DNA of 64,000 bases from Pandoraea cepalis (GCF_902459665.1 NZ_CABPSL010000014.1:87553-151552), one strand, 5' to 3'; positions 35,176 to 44,071 are shown, counted from the first letter of the stretch. Translations and numbers: made by a program. Notes: generated from the letters alone by a model not told the origin.

Positions 35176-35739
35176 CTAGCCGTCCGACGGCGGGTAGTGC
35201 ACGTCCAGGATCTCGATCTGTTCGAGCCCGGCCGGCGTGCGCAGCGGCACGGTGTCGCCCACTTTCGCTTTGGTGATCGCGCGGGCCATCGGCGAAATCC
35301 AGCTCACATATCCCCGGTCGAGATCGACTTCGTCGATGCCGACGATCCTGATCGTGTGCTCGTCGCCCTTGCCGTCGGCATAGGTCACTTGGGCCCCGAA
35401 AAACACCTGATCGACGTTCTCCTGACGCCGCGTATCGACCACCTCGGCGTTATCGAGGCGCCGCGTAAGAAAGCGGATACGCCGATCGATCTCGCGCAAG
35501 CGCCGCTTGCCGTAGATGTAATCGCCGTTCTCCGAGCGGTCGCCGTTTGACGCCGCCCACGACACGATCTTCACCACCTCGGGGCGTTGATTGTCGATGA
35601 GGTCGAGCAATTCGTTCTTCAGGCGTTGATAGCCCGTCGGCGTGATGTAGTTCTTGGTGCCCGCGGGAATGTCCGGGGTGCCGGCGTCGAGATCGTCATC
35701 GTCGTCGCCACTGTCTTCCTTGACAAAGGCTTTGTTCAT
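35176..35739 (-). CDS. greB: transcription elongation factor GreB
   Basis: A 187-residue Gre factor: N-terminal coiled coil (ITPTGYQRLKNELLDLID... about residues 32-105), with the tip acidic pair in NGDRSENGDYIYGKRRLREID, followed by a FKBP-like C-terminal domain. The length and the GKRRLREIDRRIRFL basic patch fit GreB rather than the 158-residue GreA. It has an extra acidic N-terminal tail (DSGDDDDDLDAGT). It rescues backtracked RNA polymerase by stimulating transcript cleavage. Start ATG 35739 (MNKAFVKE); a second ATG four codons upstream is possible. Converges with spoT. Confidence 0.92.
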   Translation of the reverse strand: MNKAFVKEDSGDDDDDLDAGTPDIPAGTKNYITPTGYQRLKNELLDLIDNQRPEVVKIVSWAASNGDRSENGDYIYGKRRLREIDRRIRFLTRRLDNAEVVDTRRQENVDQVFFGAQVTYADGKGDEHTIRIVGIDEVDLDRGYVSWISPMARAITKAKVGDTVPLRTPAGLEQIEILDVHYPPSDG

Positions 35740-35789
35740 AAGTCGGTGCACGCGCTGCGCGCGTGTGGGGAGCGTTTCGGGATCCCTGC

Positions 35790-35795
35790 ATTATA
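35790..35795 (-). promoter_or_regulatory. consensus -10 of greB
   Basis: Perfect TATAAT on the minus strand, in TCCTATAATGCAG, about 51 bases before the greB ATG. No good -35 at standard spacing. Confidence 0.5.
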
Positions 35796-35884
35796 GGAGC
35801 GATGCGCATCGTCCATGGGCGCAGGCGCGAAAAGCCGCTCGGCAATCATGCACAGGTGTCATGGAGCGAGCCGGCAATGTCCTC

Positions 35885-35890
35885 TACAAT
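35885..35890 (+). promoter_or_regulatory. -10-like element of pirin gene
   Basis: TACAAT in CTCTACAATCGG, 49 bases before the pirin ATG, divergent from the greB promoter. Confidence 0.4.
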
Positions 35891-35938
35891 CGGTTCACAT
35901 TCGCCCCATTGCCCATCCGAACGCAGGAGAGCTGCACC

Positions 35939-36838
35939 ATGACCGATTCCACCAGCCCCTTCCTCGCCGTGCTCAAGCCGCACCTGAGCGACATCGGCGC
36001 CTTTACGGTGCAGCGCAGTCTGCCCAGTCTGCCGTTCAAGACGGTCGGGCCGTTCATTTTCTTCGACCACATGGGGCCGGCCACGCTGTCGCCGGGCCAG
36101 GGCATGGACGTTCGTCCGCACCCGCACATTGGGCTGGCGACGGTCACGTATCTGTTCGACGGCGAGATCTGGCATCGCGACAGTCTTGGCAGCGATCAGC
36201 GTATCACCCCGGGCGCGGTGAACTGGATGACGGCGGGGCGCGGCATCGTTCATTCCGAACGCACGCCGCACGATGTGCGCGAGCGCGGCGGCGACGTTCA
36301 CGGGATTCAGACGTGGGTGGCCCTGCCTCAGGCCGACGAGGAAACCGAGCCGTCGTTTGCGCATCACGAGGCGTCGTCGCTGCCGGACATCTTCCTGCCC
36401 GGCGTGCATATGCGCCTGATTCTCGGCCAGGCGTTTGGCCAGACGGCGCCGGTGAAGGTGTTTTCGCCGATCTTTTATCTGGCTGTCGATATGGCGCCGT
36501 GCTCGGCGTTTGTGCTGCCGCCCGAGTATGCGGAGCGCGCCGTGTACACCGTGCAGGGCGAGGTGACGGTGAACGACGAGGTGCTGCCCGAACATCGTAT
36601 GGGCGTGCTCGCCCAGGGCGCGGATATGCGTATTGTGGCAGGCGACCAACCGGCGCGGTTGATGCTGCTCGGCGGCGCGCCGCTCGACGGCGATCGGTTC
36701 ATCTTCTGGAACTTTGTATCGTCGAGTCGCGAGCGCATCGAACAGGCCAAGGCCGCCTGGACGGCCCAGCAGATGGGCACGGTGCCCGGCGAGACGGAGT
36801 GGATTCCGCTGCCGGAGCGAAAGCCGTCGGCTAACTAA
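35939..36838 (+). CDS. pirin family protein
   Basis: A 299-residue bicupin of the pirin family. The N-terminal metal-binding cupin has the signature PFIFFDHMGPA and DVRPHPHIGLATVTYLFDGE, with metal-ligand histidines at about residues 60, 62 and 105 (HSERTP), and GRGIVHSERTPHD. The C-terminal cupin (residues about 170-290) lacks these ligands, as usual. Some bacterial pirins act as quercetin 2,3-dioxygenases, others bind metabolic enzymes; which applies here is open. AGGAGA lies 8 bases before the ATG at 35939. A long upstream in-frame extension overlaps greB and is rejected. Confidence 0.9.
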   Translation: MTDSTSPFLAVLKPHLSDIGAFTVQRSLPSLPFKTVGPFIFFDHMGPATLSPGQGMDVRPHPHIGLATVTYLFDGEIWHRDSLGSDQRITPGAVNWMTAGRGIVHSERTPHDVRERGGDVHGIQTWVALPQADEETEPSFAHHEASSLPDIFLPGVHMRLILGQAFGQTAPVKVFSPIFYLAVDMAPCSAFVLPPEYAERAVYTVQGEVTVNDEVLPEHRMGVLAQGADMRIVAGDQPARLMLLGGAPLDGDRFIFWNFVSSSRERIEQAKAAWTAQQMGTVPGETEWIPLPERKPSAN

Positions 36839-36858
36839 GCTTCGTTGGCGCGTCTCGA

Positions 36859-36897
36859 CGCCGGTTGCCGAAACGTTCGGCCGCCGGCGTTTTTATT
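36859..36897. terminator. bidirectional-looking terminator between pirin and antiporter genes
   Basis: Nested hairpin: outer arms CGCCGG/CCGGCG, inner arms GCCGAA/TTCGGC around an ACG loop, followed by TTTTTATT on the plus strand. It lies 20 bases after the pirin stop, between convergent genes. Confidence 0.75.
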
Positions 36898-36938
36898 CGG
36901 GGACATGGGCGCTGGTGGGCAATGCCGCACGGCCCACC

Positions 36939-39461
36939 TCACGCGCTCAGCACGATGACCGAGCACCGGCGGTCTTCCAGCAGACGGTGCGAGACGGCGC
37001 CGAAGTTGAGGCGGTCGCCGAAGCGGGGTTGCACGCCGAGCACCAGCAGATTGTGTTTGCCGTGATGGATCTGGTGCAGCACGGCTTCGTCGACCTTGCC
37101 GCCGGCGAGCAGACGGGTGCGAAGCTTCACACCGTTACGCCTGGCCAGCGCATGCAGGTTCTCCATCATGGCGGCTTCGGCGGCGTCAGGCTTCAGTACG
37201 CGCGGGCGCCAGCGCCGATGCAGCATGCCGGGCGCCACCCGCGCGGACACGTGGAGCGCCGTGACGGGCGCGTTCGCCGCGCGCGCCAGCGTGATCGCGA
37301 GTTCGGCCGCGTGCCGCGAGTAGTCGGTGCCCGATACGGGCACGAGGATGTTGAGCGGCGCATCGGGCTTGCGCGCATGTTCGCCGTGGGCCAGCACGAT
37401 GCCGATCGCGCCATCGAACGCCTTGGTGAGCGGTAGCACGCCCGTGGGCAAGGGCAGCGGCGGGACGTCGGAGTCCGTCTCCTCGCCCGGGGCGTCGAAT
37501 CCGGCGATCACGAAGCCGTAGCCCTTGGCGATTTCGTCGGAAATGCGATTGGCTTCGTGGCTGCGGTCGGGTTGCAATGCTTCCTGCTCGCGCGCCGCGT
37601 CCGACGGATCGCTCGCCACAAAATCGCCTGTCTCGGTCGCGTTGCTCACGCGCTTGTCGTCGTGCGCTTCACCCACCGGTTCAGGTTTCGGGGCGCCATG
37701 TTCGTTCGACGCGTCTGCCGATGGCACCTTGCCGGCGCTCTCCTTGACAGGCCCATGCGGCAAATCCGGCGTCTTCTGCGGCGCCTTGCCCGTGCGCTCG
37801 CGCAGCACCAGACGCGCCGCCTCGCGCGCCTTGTCGGCGCCTGAATCGTCTTCGACCCCCGGTGTGCCGGGGGCGCGTGGCGCCGCCAGTGTGGCGGCCG
37901 CGAGCGCGATATCGTAGGCGTCGCGCCCGTCGCTTTCGCCGTCGGCCGCATGGGTGCGTGTGTCCTGGCCGGCTGGCTTGTCCGAGGCTTCAGAGGGCTC
38001 GCGGGTGTCACGCGCCGCCGCGCCGTCGTTCGTCTTGGTGGGCGATGGGGCGAGTACGGTCGTCAGTGTGCCGCGCACGCCGGCCGTCAGCCCGGCGATC
38101 CATGCGGCGAAGCGTCCGTTGGCGCTGCCGTCCACGGCGGCCAGAATCCGTTCGACGTTCGGCAGGAAGTCCTTCTCCTCGGCCGCCTCTTTCTCGAGCC
38201 GCGCCTTCTCTTGCGCCGAGAGCGGAATGCGCACGAGTGCCCGTCGCAGCACAGGCGGCATGATGAGTGTGGTGATCAGCGCCATGACGACGACCATGGT
38301 GAACAGGTCCTGGCTGAGCACGCCCAGCGAAAGCCCGATGCTCGCCACGATGATCTCGGTGGAACCGCGCGCATTCATGCCGGTCGCGAGTGCCAGCGCT
38401 TCGGCCGACGACATGCCGCCCAGGCGCGCGCCAGCGAAGCCGCCGGTGAATTTGCCCACGCTCGCGATCAGGATCAATCCGGCGACCAGACCGAGCATGC
38501 GCCAGTCGAGCAGGATCGTCAGATCCACCGACAGGCCCGCAACCCCGAAGAACACCGGCGCGAAGAGCGCAACGATCAACCCGCGCAGCTGTGCCTCGAT
38601 CTGCTCGGTGAGAATCGGCGACTGCCCGATCATGACGCCCGCCATGAACGCGCCCAGGGCGGTATGCACACCGAGCTTGTCGGTGGCGAGCGCCAGCACG
38701 AAGGTGATCACGAGAATCGCGCTGAGTGCGGGCATCTCGGCGGTGAAGCGATCGTTGGTCCAGCGAATGGCGACGGCCACGGCACGTTTGCCCACGGTGA
38801 AGCACAGCACGATGAACAGCAACGTGCCCCCCAGGCTGATCGACAGATGGCCGAGATCGATCGAGCCGCTCGCCCCCAGGCCGGCGATGGCAGCGATGAT
38901 GATCCAGCCGGTGGTGTCGTCGAGAATGGCGGCCGCCAGGATGATCTGGCCGATGTTGCGGCGCAGATAGTCGACTTCGCGAATGACCGTCGCCACGACT
39001 TTGACGGACGAGATCGACAGCGCGGTGCCGAGGAAGAGGGAGGTGACCAGCCGGGCCTCGGGATGCGGCAGGAGATCGTCGGGTAGATGCCAGCCAAGCG
39101 CAAAGCCGCAGGCGAAGGGGACCACCATGCCGCCGGCCGACGCGAAGATGGCCATTCGCTTCATGCGGCGAACGAGGCCCAGATCGGTTTCCAGCCCGGT
39201 GGACAGCAGCAGTAGCAGTACGCCCAGTTCGGCGACCGCGTCGAGCATCCTTTTCTGCGCTTCGGTATCGGGAAAGACGGCGTGCTGCCAGGCGGGCATC
39301 AGGGCGCCGAAGACGGACGGGCCGAGCAGCACGCCGGCCAGCAACTGCCCCATGACCGCCGGCTGGCGCAGGCGCTGCATGACCTCGCCCAGCAATCTGC
39401 CGACAAGGACCAAGAGGAGTAGTTGGGTGAAGAAAATTGCCGTGCCATGGCCTGCGTGCAT
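36939..39461 (-). CDS. CPA2 cation:proton antiporter with cytosolic stress-protein (Usp) region
   Basis: An 840-residue protein. Residues about 1-425 are a 12-13 helix CPA2 antiporter (RLRQPAVMGQLLAGVLLGPS; ILDDTTGWIIIAAIAG with the paired Asp in the ion site; MNARGSTEIIVASIGL). The cytosolic half begins with a Usp-like strand (VERILAAVDGSANGRFAAWI, about 450), then about 200 residues of low-complexity Asp/Glu/Ser/Ala/Pro-rich sequence, then a Usp domain (LNILVPVSGTDYSRHAAELA to VLGVQPRFGDRLNFG, about 695-835). It probably exchanges Na+ or K+ for protons under nucleotide or stress control. Start 39461, with GGGAGG just upstream; longer frame rejected. Confidence 0.85.
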   Translation of the reverse strand: MHAGHGTAIFFTQLLLLVLVGRLLGEVMQRLRQPAVMGQLLAGVLLGPSVFGALMPAWQHAVFPDTEAQKRMLDAVAELGVLLLLLSTGLETDLGLVRRMKRMAIFASAGGMVVPFACGFALGWHLPDDLLPHPEARLVTSLFLGTALSISSVKVVATVIREVDYLRRNIGQIILAAAILDDTTGWIIIAAIAGLGASGSIDLGHLSISLGGTLLFIVLCFTVGKRAVAVAIRWTNDRFTAEMPALSAILVITFVLALATDKLGVHTALGAFMAGVMIGQSPILTEQIEAQLRGLIVALFAPVFFGVAGLSVDLTILLDWRMLGLVAGLILIASVGKFTGGFAGARLGGMSSAEALALATGMNARGSTEIIVASIGLSLGVLSQDLFTMVVVMALITTLIMPPVLRRALVRIPLSAQEKARLEKEAAEEKDFLPNVERILAAVDGSANGRFAAWIAGLTAGVRGTLTTVLAPSPTKTNDGAAARDTREPSEASDKPAGQDTRTHAADGESDGRDAYDIALAAATLAAPRAPGTPGVEDDSGADKAREAARLVLRERTGKAPQKTPDLPHGPVKESAGKVPSADASNEHGAPKPEPVGEAHDDKRVSNATETGDFVASDPSDAAREQEALQPDRSHEANRISDEIAKGYGFVIAGFDAPGEETDSDVPPLPLPTGVLPLTKAFDGAIGIVLAHGEHARKPDAPLNILVPVSGTDYSRHAAELAITLARAANAPVTALHVSARVAPGMLHRRWRPRVLKPDAAEAAMMENLHALARRNGVKLRTRLLAGGKVDEAVLHQIHHGKHNLLVLGVQPRFGDRLNFGAVSHRLLEDRRCSVIVLSA

Positions 39462-39649
39462 GTGCCTCCCTGCAAGTCGTGCGACCGGTGGGACGACGCA
39501 CGGCCGGGTCGGGAACCCGGCGCGCGCGTGCGCGTCCGTACCGATTTGCCCAGTTTTGCGATTACCATGCTTACCATGCGTCAAGCGGGCGGCTGCATTC
39601 GATGAGTGACGGCCACCGTCCACGCAATTTACCATGCTCGATAGGACCT

Positions 39650-40504
39650 ATGATCGATACCCATCTCGCCAGTTTCGATGCCGACGTGCTGGCCGTCTCG
39701 CATCAAGTGCCGGTGCTCGCCGATTTTTGGGCGCCGTGGTGCGGCCCGTGCAACGTGCTCGGACCGTTGCTGGAAAAGCTGGAAGCCGAAGCGCAGGGTC
39801 GCATTCGTCTCGTGAAGATCAACGCCGATGAGAACGCGCAGCTTTGCGCGGAGTATGGCGTGCGCAGCCTGCCGACGGTGGTCGCCTTCGTCGACGGCGA
39901 GCCGGTCGACCAGTTCGTAGGCGCCTTGCCCGAGGGGCAGTTGCGCGCGTTCATCGATCGGATCGTGCCGAATCCGGCGGAGATGGCGCGCCGCGTGGCG
40001 CGCGAGGCGTTGACGGCAGGTAAGCCCGAGGTCGCGCGCGACGCGTTGCAAGCCGCGCTGGCGCTGGATCCCGCGCATGACGAAGTGCGTCTCGATCTGG
40101 TCGACGTGTTGCTCGGCATGGGCGAGGTCGACGGCGCGCGCGCGGAGCTGACGCTGCTCTCGCCGCGCACGGCGGCCAGTGGCGACGCTCGCATCGCCGC
40201 GCTGAACACGCGCATTGCCGCCGCCGAGCAGGCGAGTCATCTGCCGCCCGCGCAGGCGCTGCTTGCGCGCGTGCAAGCGGATCCTGACAATTTGCAGGCG
40301 CGGCTCGATCTTGCCAACCGCTATCTGGCGGATCGCACCTACGAACCGGCATTGCAGGCGTTGCTGGACATCGTGCAGCGCGACCGCGCGTTTGGCGACG
40401 ACGCCGCACGCAAGTCGATGCTGGCCATCTTCGATGCGCTCTCGGAGACGGACCCGGCCACGGTCGCCGCGTGGCGCCGCAAGCTGAGCGCAGCGCTCAA
40501 TTGA
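39650..40504 (+). CDS. CnoX-like thioredoxin/TPR chaperedoxin
   Basis: A 284-residue protein: N-terminal thioredoxin domain with an intact WCGPC redox site (Cys31, Cys34) and cis-Pro in SLPTVVAF, followed by a helical TPR-like region (residues about 115-280, with ALDPAHDEVRLDLVDVLL and ADPDNLQARLDLANRYL repeats). That is the layout of E. coli YbbN/CnoX, a holdase that hands oxidation-sensitive proteins to GroEL. Unlike E. coli CnoX (SxxC), this copy keeps both cysteines, so reductase activity is likely. Start ATG 39650 matches the family; the longer upstream frame overlaps the antiporter promoter. Confidence 0.86.
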   Translation: MIDTHLASFDADVLAVSHQVPVLADFWAPWCGPCNVLGPLLEKLEAEAQGRIRLVKINADENAQLCAEYGVRSLPTVVAFVDGEPVDQFVGALPEGQLRAFIDRIVPNPAEMARRVAREALTAGKPEVARDALQAALALDPAHDEVRLDLVDVLLGMGEVDGARAELTLLSPRTAASGDARIAALNTRIAAAEQASHLPPAQALLARVQADPDNLQARLDLANRYLADRTYEPALQALLDIVQRDRAFGDDAARKSMLAIFDALSETDPATVAAWRRKLSAALN

Positions 40505-40536
40505 GTCTACTTTGTTGACATTTTTTCCTCACGCTG

Positions 40537-40914
40537 ATGACTGCTCCCGCTCTGATCACTTTCGCACCCGCCCAGGCGGGTGAAGCCATCTTCGACCACC
40601 CCACGCAAGCGCGTCGCCTCGAAGGCAATCCGCAACGGGTGACGCGACCGTTCTACACGGACGCGCTGGGCGAGTTCGATTGCGGCGAATGGACGTGCGA
40701 ACCCGGCGCGTGGCGCATTGCCTTTGGTCCGCATCGTCAGGAATATTTTTCGGTGATCGAAGGACGTATTCGCATCAGCGACCTCGATGGCAACGCGTCG
40801 GAGTTCGGGCCGGGGGACGCCTGTGTGATTCCGGCGGGCTTCGAGGGCGTGTTCGAGGTTGTCGAACCGGTGCGCAAACACTTCGTGATGTTCGAGCGCA
40901 AGGCGCAATCATGA
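40537..40914 (+). CDS. cupin-domain protein
   Basis: A 125-residue single cupin of the DUF861/(S)-ureidoglycine aminohydrolase-like type: WTCEPGAWRIAFGPHRQEYFSVIEG gives motif 1, and DACVIPAGFEGVFEV motif 2. The usual metal histidines are mostly absent (an H and E remain), so enzyme activity is doubtful; a sensing or binding role is possible. Its stop overlaps the next gene's start (ATGA), indicating coupling with an AAA-type kinase-like protein. It follows cnoX by about 30 bases. Confidence 0.75.
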   Translation: MTAPALITFAPAQAGEAIFDHPTQARRLEGNPQRVTRPFYTDALGEFDCGEWTCEPGAWRIAFGPHRQEYFSVIEGRIRISDLDGNASEFGPGDACVIPAGFEGVFEVVEPVRKHFVMFERKAQS

Positions 40915-41498
40915 CGCGCCTCATTTTTTTCTGCGGTCACGCCGGGGCGGGCAAGACGACGCTGGCGAAGCGCCTGATCGGCCCGCTGATTGCGCGCAGT
41001 GGGGAAGCGTTTTGTCTGCTCGATAAAGACACGCTTTATGGTGCTTACAGTGCTTCGGTGATGGGCGCGTTGACGGGCAATCCGAATGACCGCGACAGTC
41101 CAGTGTATTTGCAGACGTTGCGCGACCCCGAGTACGCGGGACTGCTGGACACGGCGCGCGAGAATCTTCGTCTCGGGGTGAACGTGCTGGTGGTCGGACC
41201 GTTCTCGCGCGAGTTGCGCGAAGGGCGGTTGTTCGATCGCGCGTGGCTGGGTGTCGATGACGACGTGGGCGTGCATGTGGTCTGGGTCGAGCTCGGCGAG
41301 GCCGATGCGAAGGCGCGCATCGTGAGCCGAGGCAATCCGAACGACGCTTATAAGCTGGCGCATTGGGACGATTACCGGCTGCGCCGGTTCTCGCCGTCCG
41401 CCGAGGCGTTCCCGCAGCTGGCGCGCTACGACAATACCGCGCCGACGGCGGAAGACGACGAGCGTCTGCTGCAAACGTTGCTGGTGCAGACTCGCTGA
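40911..41498 (+). CDS. P-loop ATP-binding protein, kinase-like (AAA_33 type)
   Basis: A 195-residue single-domain NTPase: Walker A FFCGHAGAGKTTLAKRL at residues 7-23, then LLDKDTLYGAY (the Asp of zeta-toxin/APH-type kinases), VNVLVVGPFSREL, and a basic RIVSRGNPNDAYKLAHWDDYR lid. The pattern suggests a small-molecule or polynucleotide kinase; substrate unknown. It begins in ATGA overlap with the cupin gene, and a longer frame beginning at 40680 is an artefact of that gene's shadow. Confidence 0.75.
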   Translation: MTRLIFFCGHAGAGKTTLAKRLIGPLIARSGEAFCLLDKDTLYGAYSASVMGALTGNPNDRDSPVYLQTLRDPEYAGLLDTARENLRLGVNVLVVGPFSRELREGRLFDRAWLGVDDDVGVHVVWVELGEADAKARIVSRGNPNDAYKLAHWDDYRLRRFSPSAEAFPQLARYDNTAPTAEDDERLLQTLLVQTR

Positions 41499-41608
41499 TA
41501 TTCGAAATACGTTCCTAGGGAATTGTCCGAAAAGGGATTCCCGCGAGGAAGATCGGGGCAGGGCGTTGCTAAGGTACGGACACTTTTCGCCCTGTCCCCG
41601 CCTCGATC

Positions 41609-42760
41609 ATGTTCCTGCCACCTTGCTGGTTGTCATCGTCTGCGGCCCGTGTCGCAGGTTGTCTACGCGCATGCTTGCGTCGTGTGTTGACGGCTTCGGC
41701 CGGGTTGGCGGTCGTTATCGTCGCTAACGTCGTTATCCCGATTGTGGCGCATGCAGGCGCGCCGCCTGTGCCCGGACTGCCACGGGTGAATATGGCGGCG
41801 ATCCCGTGGTCGTTGGCGGAGTCGGCGGCGGCCTATGGCGACGACGCTTCGGCGTTCGCCGCGATGTCAGATGCCTCTCCGACGATGGCACGCATTCGCG
41901 AACGCGGACGCATCGTGCTGGGCTATCGGCAAACGGCGGTTCCATTTTCTTATGTGGATGCGCAGGATCAGCCAATGGGGCTGGCGTGGGCGCTGTGCCA
42001 ACGCGTTGTGCAAGCGTTGCAACGCGAGATGGCGATGCCCGACCTGCGCATTACCCCCGTGCGCGTGATCGAGCAGATGCGCGGACCGCTGATCAAGGGG
42101 GATGCCATCGACATCGATTGCGCGCCGTCGACCGTCACGGCCACGCGCGAGCGACAGGTGGCCTTCAGTCTGCCGTATTACGCCGCGAATGTCCGCCTCA
42201 TGGTTCGGCAGGGCGCCGGGATTCGTTCGATCGACGATATGCGAGGATTGCGGCTGGCCGTGGTGCAAGGCACGACCGCCGAGCGGCTGGTGCGCGCCCG
42301 GCACGCGCGGGCAGGCTTTCAGCTCTTGATGGCGCGCGACTACGACGACGCGTTTCGTATGCTGCGCGAGCATCGCGCCCAAGCGCTCGCGCTCGACGAC
42401 GTGCTGCTCGAAGGCCTACGCGCCACCAGCAAGTCGCCTGACGCTTTCCGTATCGTCGGACCACCGCTGGCGACTCAGCCCGAGCACTACGCCCTCGTGC
42501 TGCCCAAGGACGATCCGGCGTTCAAGACGCGTGTCGATGCCGCACTCGCCGAGATATTCCGCACCGGAGATATGCGCCAGCTCCAACGCGAGTCGTTCCA
42601 GACCGCCGTGCCGCCTTTCGGGCATGTCCTTCAGGTGGTGCCGTCGGCCGAGGTGCTCGCGATCTGGGAAGCCGGGGCGCGCTTCCGGGCAACCGCTGAT
42701 GGCAACACTAACGCGACGGAGAACGACACCTCCGCTGCGTCTTCCTCGCCACGCGGTTGA
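41609..42760 (+). CDS. periplasmic amino-acid-type substrate-binding protein (orphan)
   Basis: A 383-residue SBP_bac_3 protein. The N-terminal hydrophobic region (LTASAGLAVVIVANVVIPIVAHA) is a signal peptide with likely cleavage after AHA. The ligand domain starts at ARIRERGRIVLGYRQTAVPFSYVD and includes IDIDCAPSTVTATRERQVAFS and LRLAVVQGTTAERL. A Ser/Thr-rich low-complexity tail ends the protein. No permease or ATPase gene adjoins. It is a close structural paralog of the next gene (same order of motifs, including ALALDDVLLEGLRAT). Ligand unknown. Confidence 0.82.
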   Translation: MFLPPCWLSSSAARVAGCLRACLRRVLTASAGLAVVIVANVVIPIVAHAGAPPVPGLPRVNMAAIPWSLAESAAAYGDDASAFAAMSDASPTMARIRERGRIVLGYRQTAVPFSYVDAQDQPMGLAWALCQRVVQALQREMAMPDLRITPVRVIEQMRGPLIKGDAIDIDCAPSTVTATRERQVAFSLPYYAANVRLMVRQGAGIRSIDDMRGLRLAVVQGTTAERLVRARHARAGFQLLMARDYDDAFRMLREHRAQALALDDVLLEGLRATSKSPDAFRIVGPPLATQPEHYALVLPKDDPAFKTRVDAALAEIFRTGDMRQLQRESFQTAVPPFGHVLQVVPSAEVLAIWEAGARFRATADGNTNATENDTSAASSSPRG

Positions 42761-42819
42761 CTTGTCTCGGGAACCCTCTCGCGCCCCCCCTCCCTCCAGA
42801 CGCGATATCGCGCCTCCTC

Positions 42820-42890
42820 GACGGACCGAGGCCCCTTTCCGCCTCTCAGACATAAACCCAACTCGCTGCAGAAAGGGGCCCCGGTCCGTC
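42820..42890. repeat. 20-base-arm inverted repeat between paralogous binding-protein genes
   Basis: Left arm GACGGACCGAGGCCCCTTTC (42820-42839) and right arm GAAAGGGGCCCCGGTCCGTC (42871-42890) pair at 19 of 20 positions, with a 31-base loop. No T-run follows (TCTTCC), so it is not a classic intrinsic terminator. It may be a transcript-stabilising hairpin, a repeat element or a regulator. Confidence 0.75.
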
Positions 42891-42997
42891 TCTTCCGTTC
42901 CCGTCACCCGCCATAAGCTAATGACAAACGCTTCTTTGCTCCCGATCGCCCATTTCTGTAAATTGCTATCGTGCTGTTAACTTGATAGGAATTTGCT

Positions 42998-43972
42998 GTG
43001 AGTCGTCTCAAGAACGCTAATTGGAAGCGCGCCGCCAAGCGCGTCGTCATCGGTCTCGCCGTGTGGTCTTCCACCCAAGCCGGTATATCGATGGCCGTCG
43101 CCGCCCCTTCCAAGCCCGACCCCACCGTCGTCCCCCTGCCCACCGTGCACGGCGACTTGACCGGTACCCTCAAGAAAATCCGCGACACCGGCATCATTAC
43201 GCTCGGCTACCGCGAAGCCGCCATTCCCTTCGCCTACGTCAATGACAAGGGCAAGCCGGTCGGCTACACGATGGACCTCTGCTACGCCGTCGTCGACGCC
43301 GTGAAGACCGCCCTCGATTTGCCGAACCTGCGCGTGCGTGAAATGTCCATCACGCCGCAGAACCGCATTCCCCTGGTCAAGAACGGGACCGTCGACCTGG
43401 ACTGCGCACCGAATACCATCACGCCGGAACGCGCCGAACAAGTCGGCTTCAGCAACCCGTACTACGTCTCGGAAGTGCGGCTGCTCGTGAACAAGAAGGA
43501 CAACATTCGCGGTCTGGACGACCTCAAGGGGCAGAATCTGGTCGCGTCCGCCGGCTCGACCGGCGAGCGCCTAGCCCGCACGCAGGCCGACAAAGGCGGA
43601 TTCCGAGTGATCCCCGCTCGCGATCACGGCGAGTCGATGATGACGCTGGAAACCGGCCGCGCCAAGGCCTTCGCCCTGGACGACGTGCTGCTCGCCGGTC
43701 TGCGCGCCACCGCGCGCGAGCCAGGCGACTTTGTCATTGTCGGTGCACCGCTGGAAACGGAACTCAACGCGTTGATGCTCCGCCGCGACGATCCGCAATT
43801 CAAACGCTTTGTCGATACGACGCTCGCCCACGTGTTCAGCTCAGGCGACATTCGCCGCATTCAACGCAAGTGGTTCCAGCAACCGATCCCGCCACGCAAC
43901 GTCAATCTGAACCTGGAACCTAGCAAGGAAGTGGTTGAGGTCTGGCACAAAGGATCGCAAGTGAGCGAATGA
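42998..43972 (+). CDS. periplasmic amino-acid-type substrate-binding protein (orphan)
   Basis: A 324-residue SBP_bac_3 protein translated from GTG (AGGA seven bases before). Signal peptide: hydrophobic segment around residues 16-35 ending near VAAPS. Ligand-domain landmarks: GIITLGYREAAIPFAYVN, VDLDCAPNTITPERAEQVGFS, LVASAGSTGERLARTQ, AFALDDVLLAGLRATARE. Parallel in every block to the upstream gene, so they are tandem paralogs with diverged sequence. GltI/AatJ-like proteins bind glutamate or aspartate. Without a permease nearby the ligand and partner are unknown. Followed by a strong terminator. Confidence 0.85.
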   Translation: MSRLKNANWKRAAKRVVIGLAVWSSTQAGISMAVAAPSKPDPTVVPLPTVHGDLTGTLKKIRDTGIITLGYREAAIPFAYVNDKGKPVGYTMDLCYAVVDAVKTALDLPNLRVREMSITPQNRIPLVKNGTVDLDCAPNTITPERAEQVGFSNPYYVSEVRLLVNKKDNIRGLDDLKGQNLVASAGSTGERLARTQADKGGFRVIPARDHGESMMTLETGRAKAFALDDVLLAGLRATAREPGDFVIVGAPLETELNALMLRRDDPQFKRFVDTTLAHVFSSGDIRRIQRKWFQQPIPPRNVNLNLEPSKEVVEVWHKGSQVSE

Positions 43973-44033
43973 TGCGCGTCTAGGGCGCTGCCGGTGGGAT
44001 GACCCGCCGCGTCCGCGCTTACGACGGGTCTGA

Positions 44034-44071
44034 AGCCCGCCCATAGTGATATGGGCGGGCTCATTTTGTTT
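44034..44071 (+). terminator. strong intrinsic terminator after binding-protein gene
   Basis: Perfect 12-base stem AGCCCGCCCATA / TATGGGCGGGCT with a GTGA loop, followed by CATTTTGTTT. It lies 62 bases after the 43972 stop and isolates this gene from the kdp operon. Confidence 0.85.

Noticed and set aside
35654..35938. 5' extension of the pirin gene
   Set aside because: Runs antisense through greB and its promoter; the ATG at 35939 has a good ribosome site and matches the family.
42820..42890. Inverted repeat as an intrinsic terminator
   Set aside because: No T-run on either side and a 31-base loop, so listed as a repeat instead.
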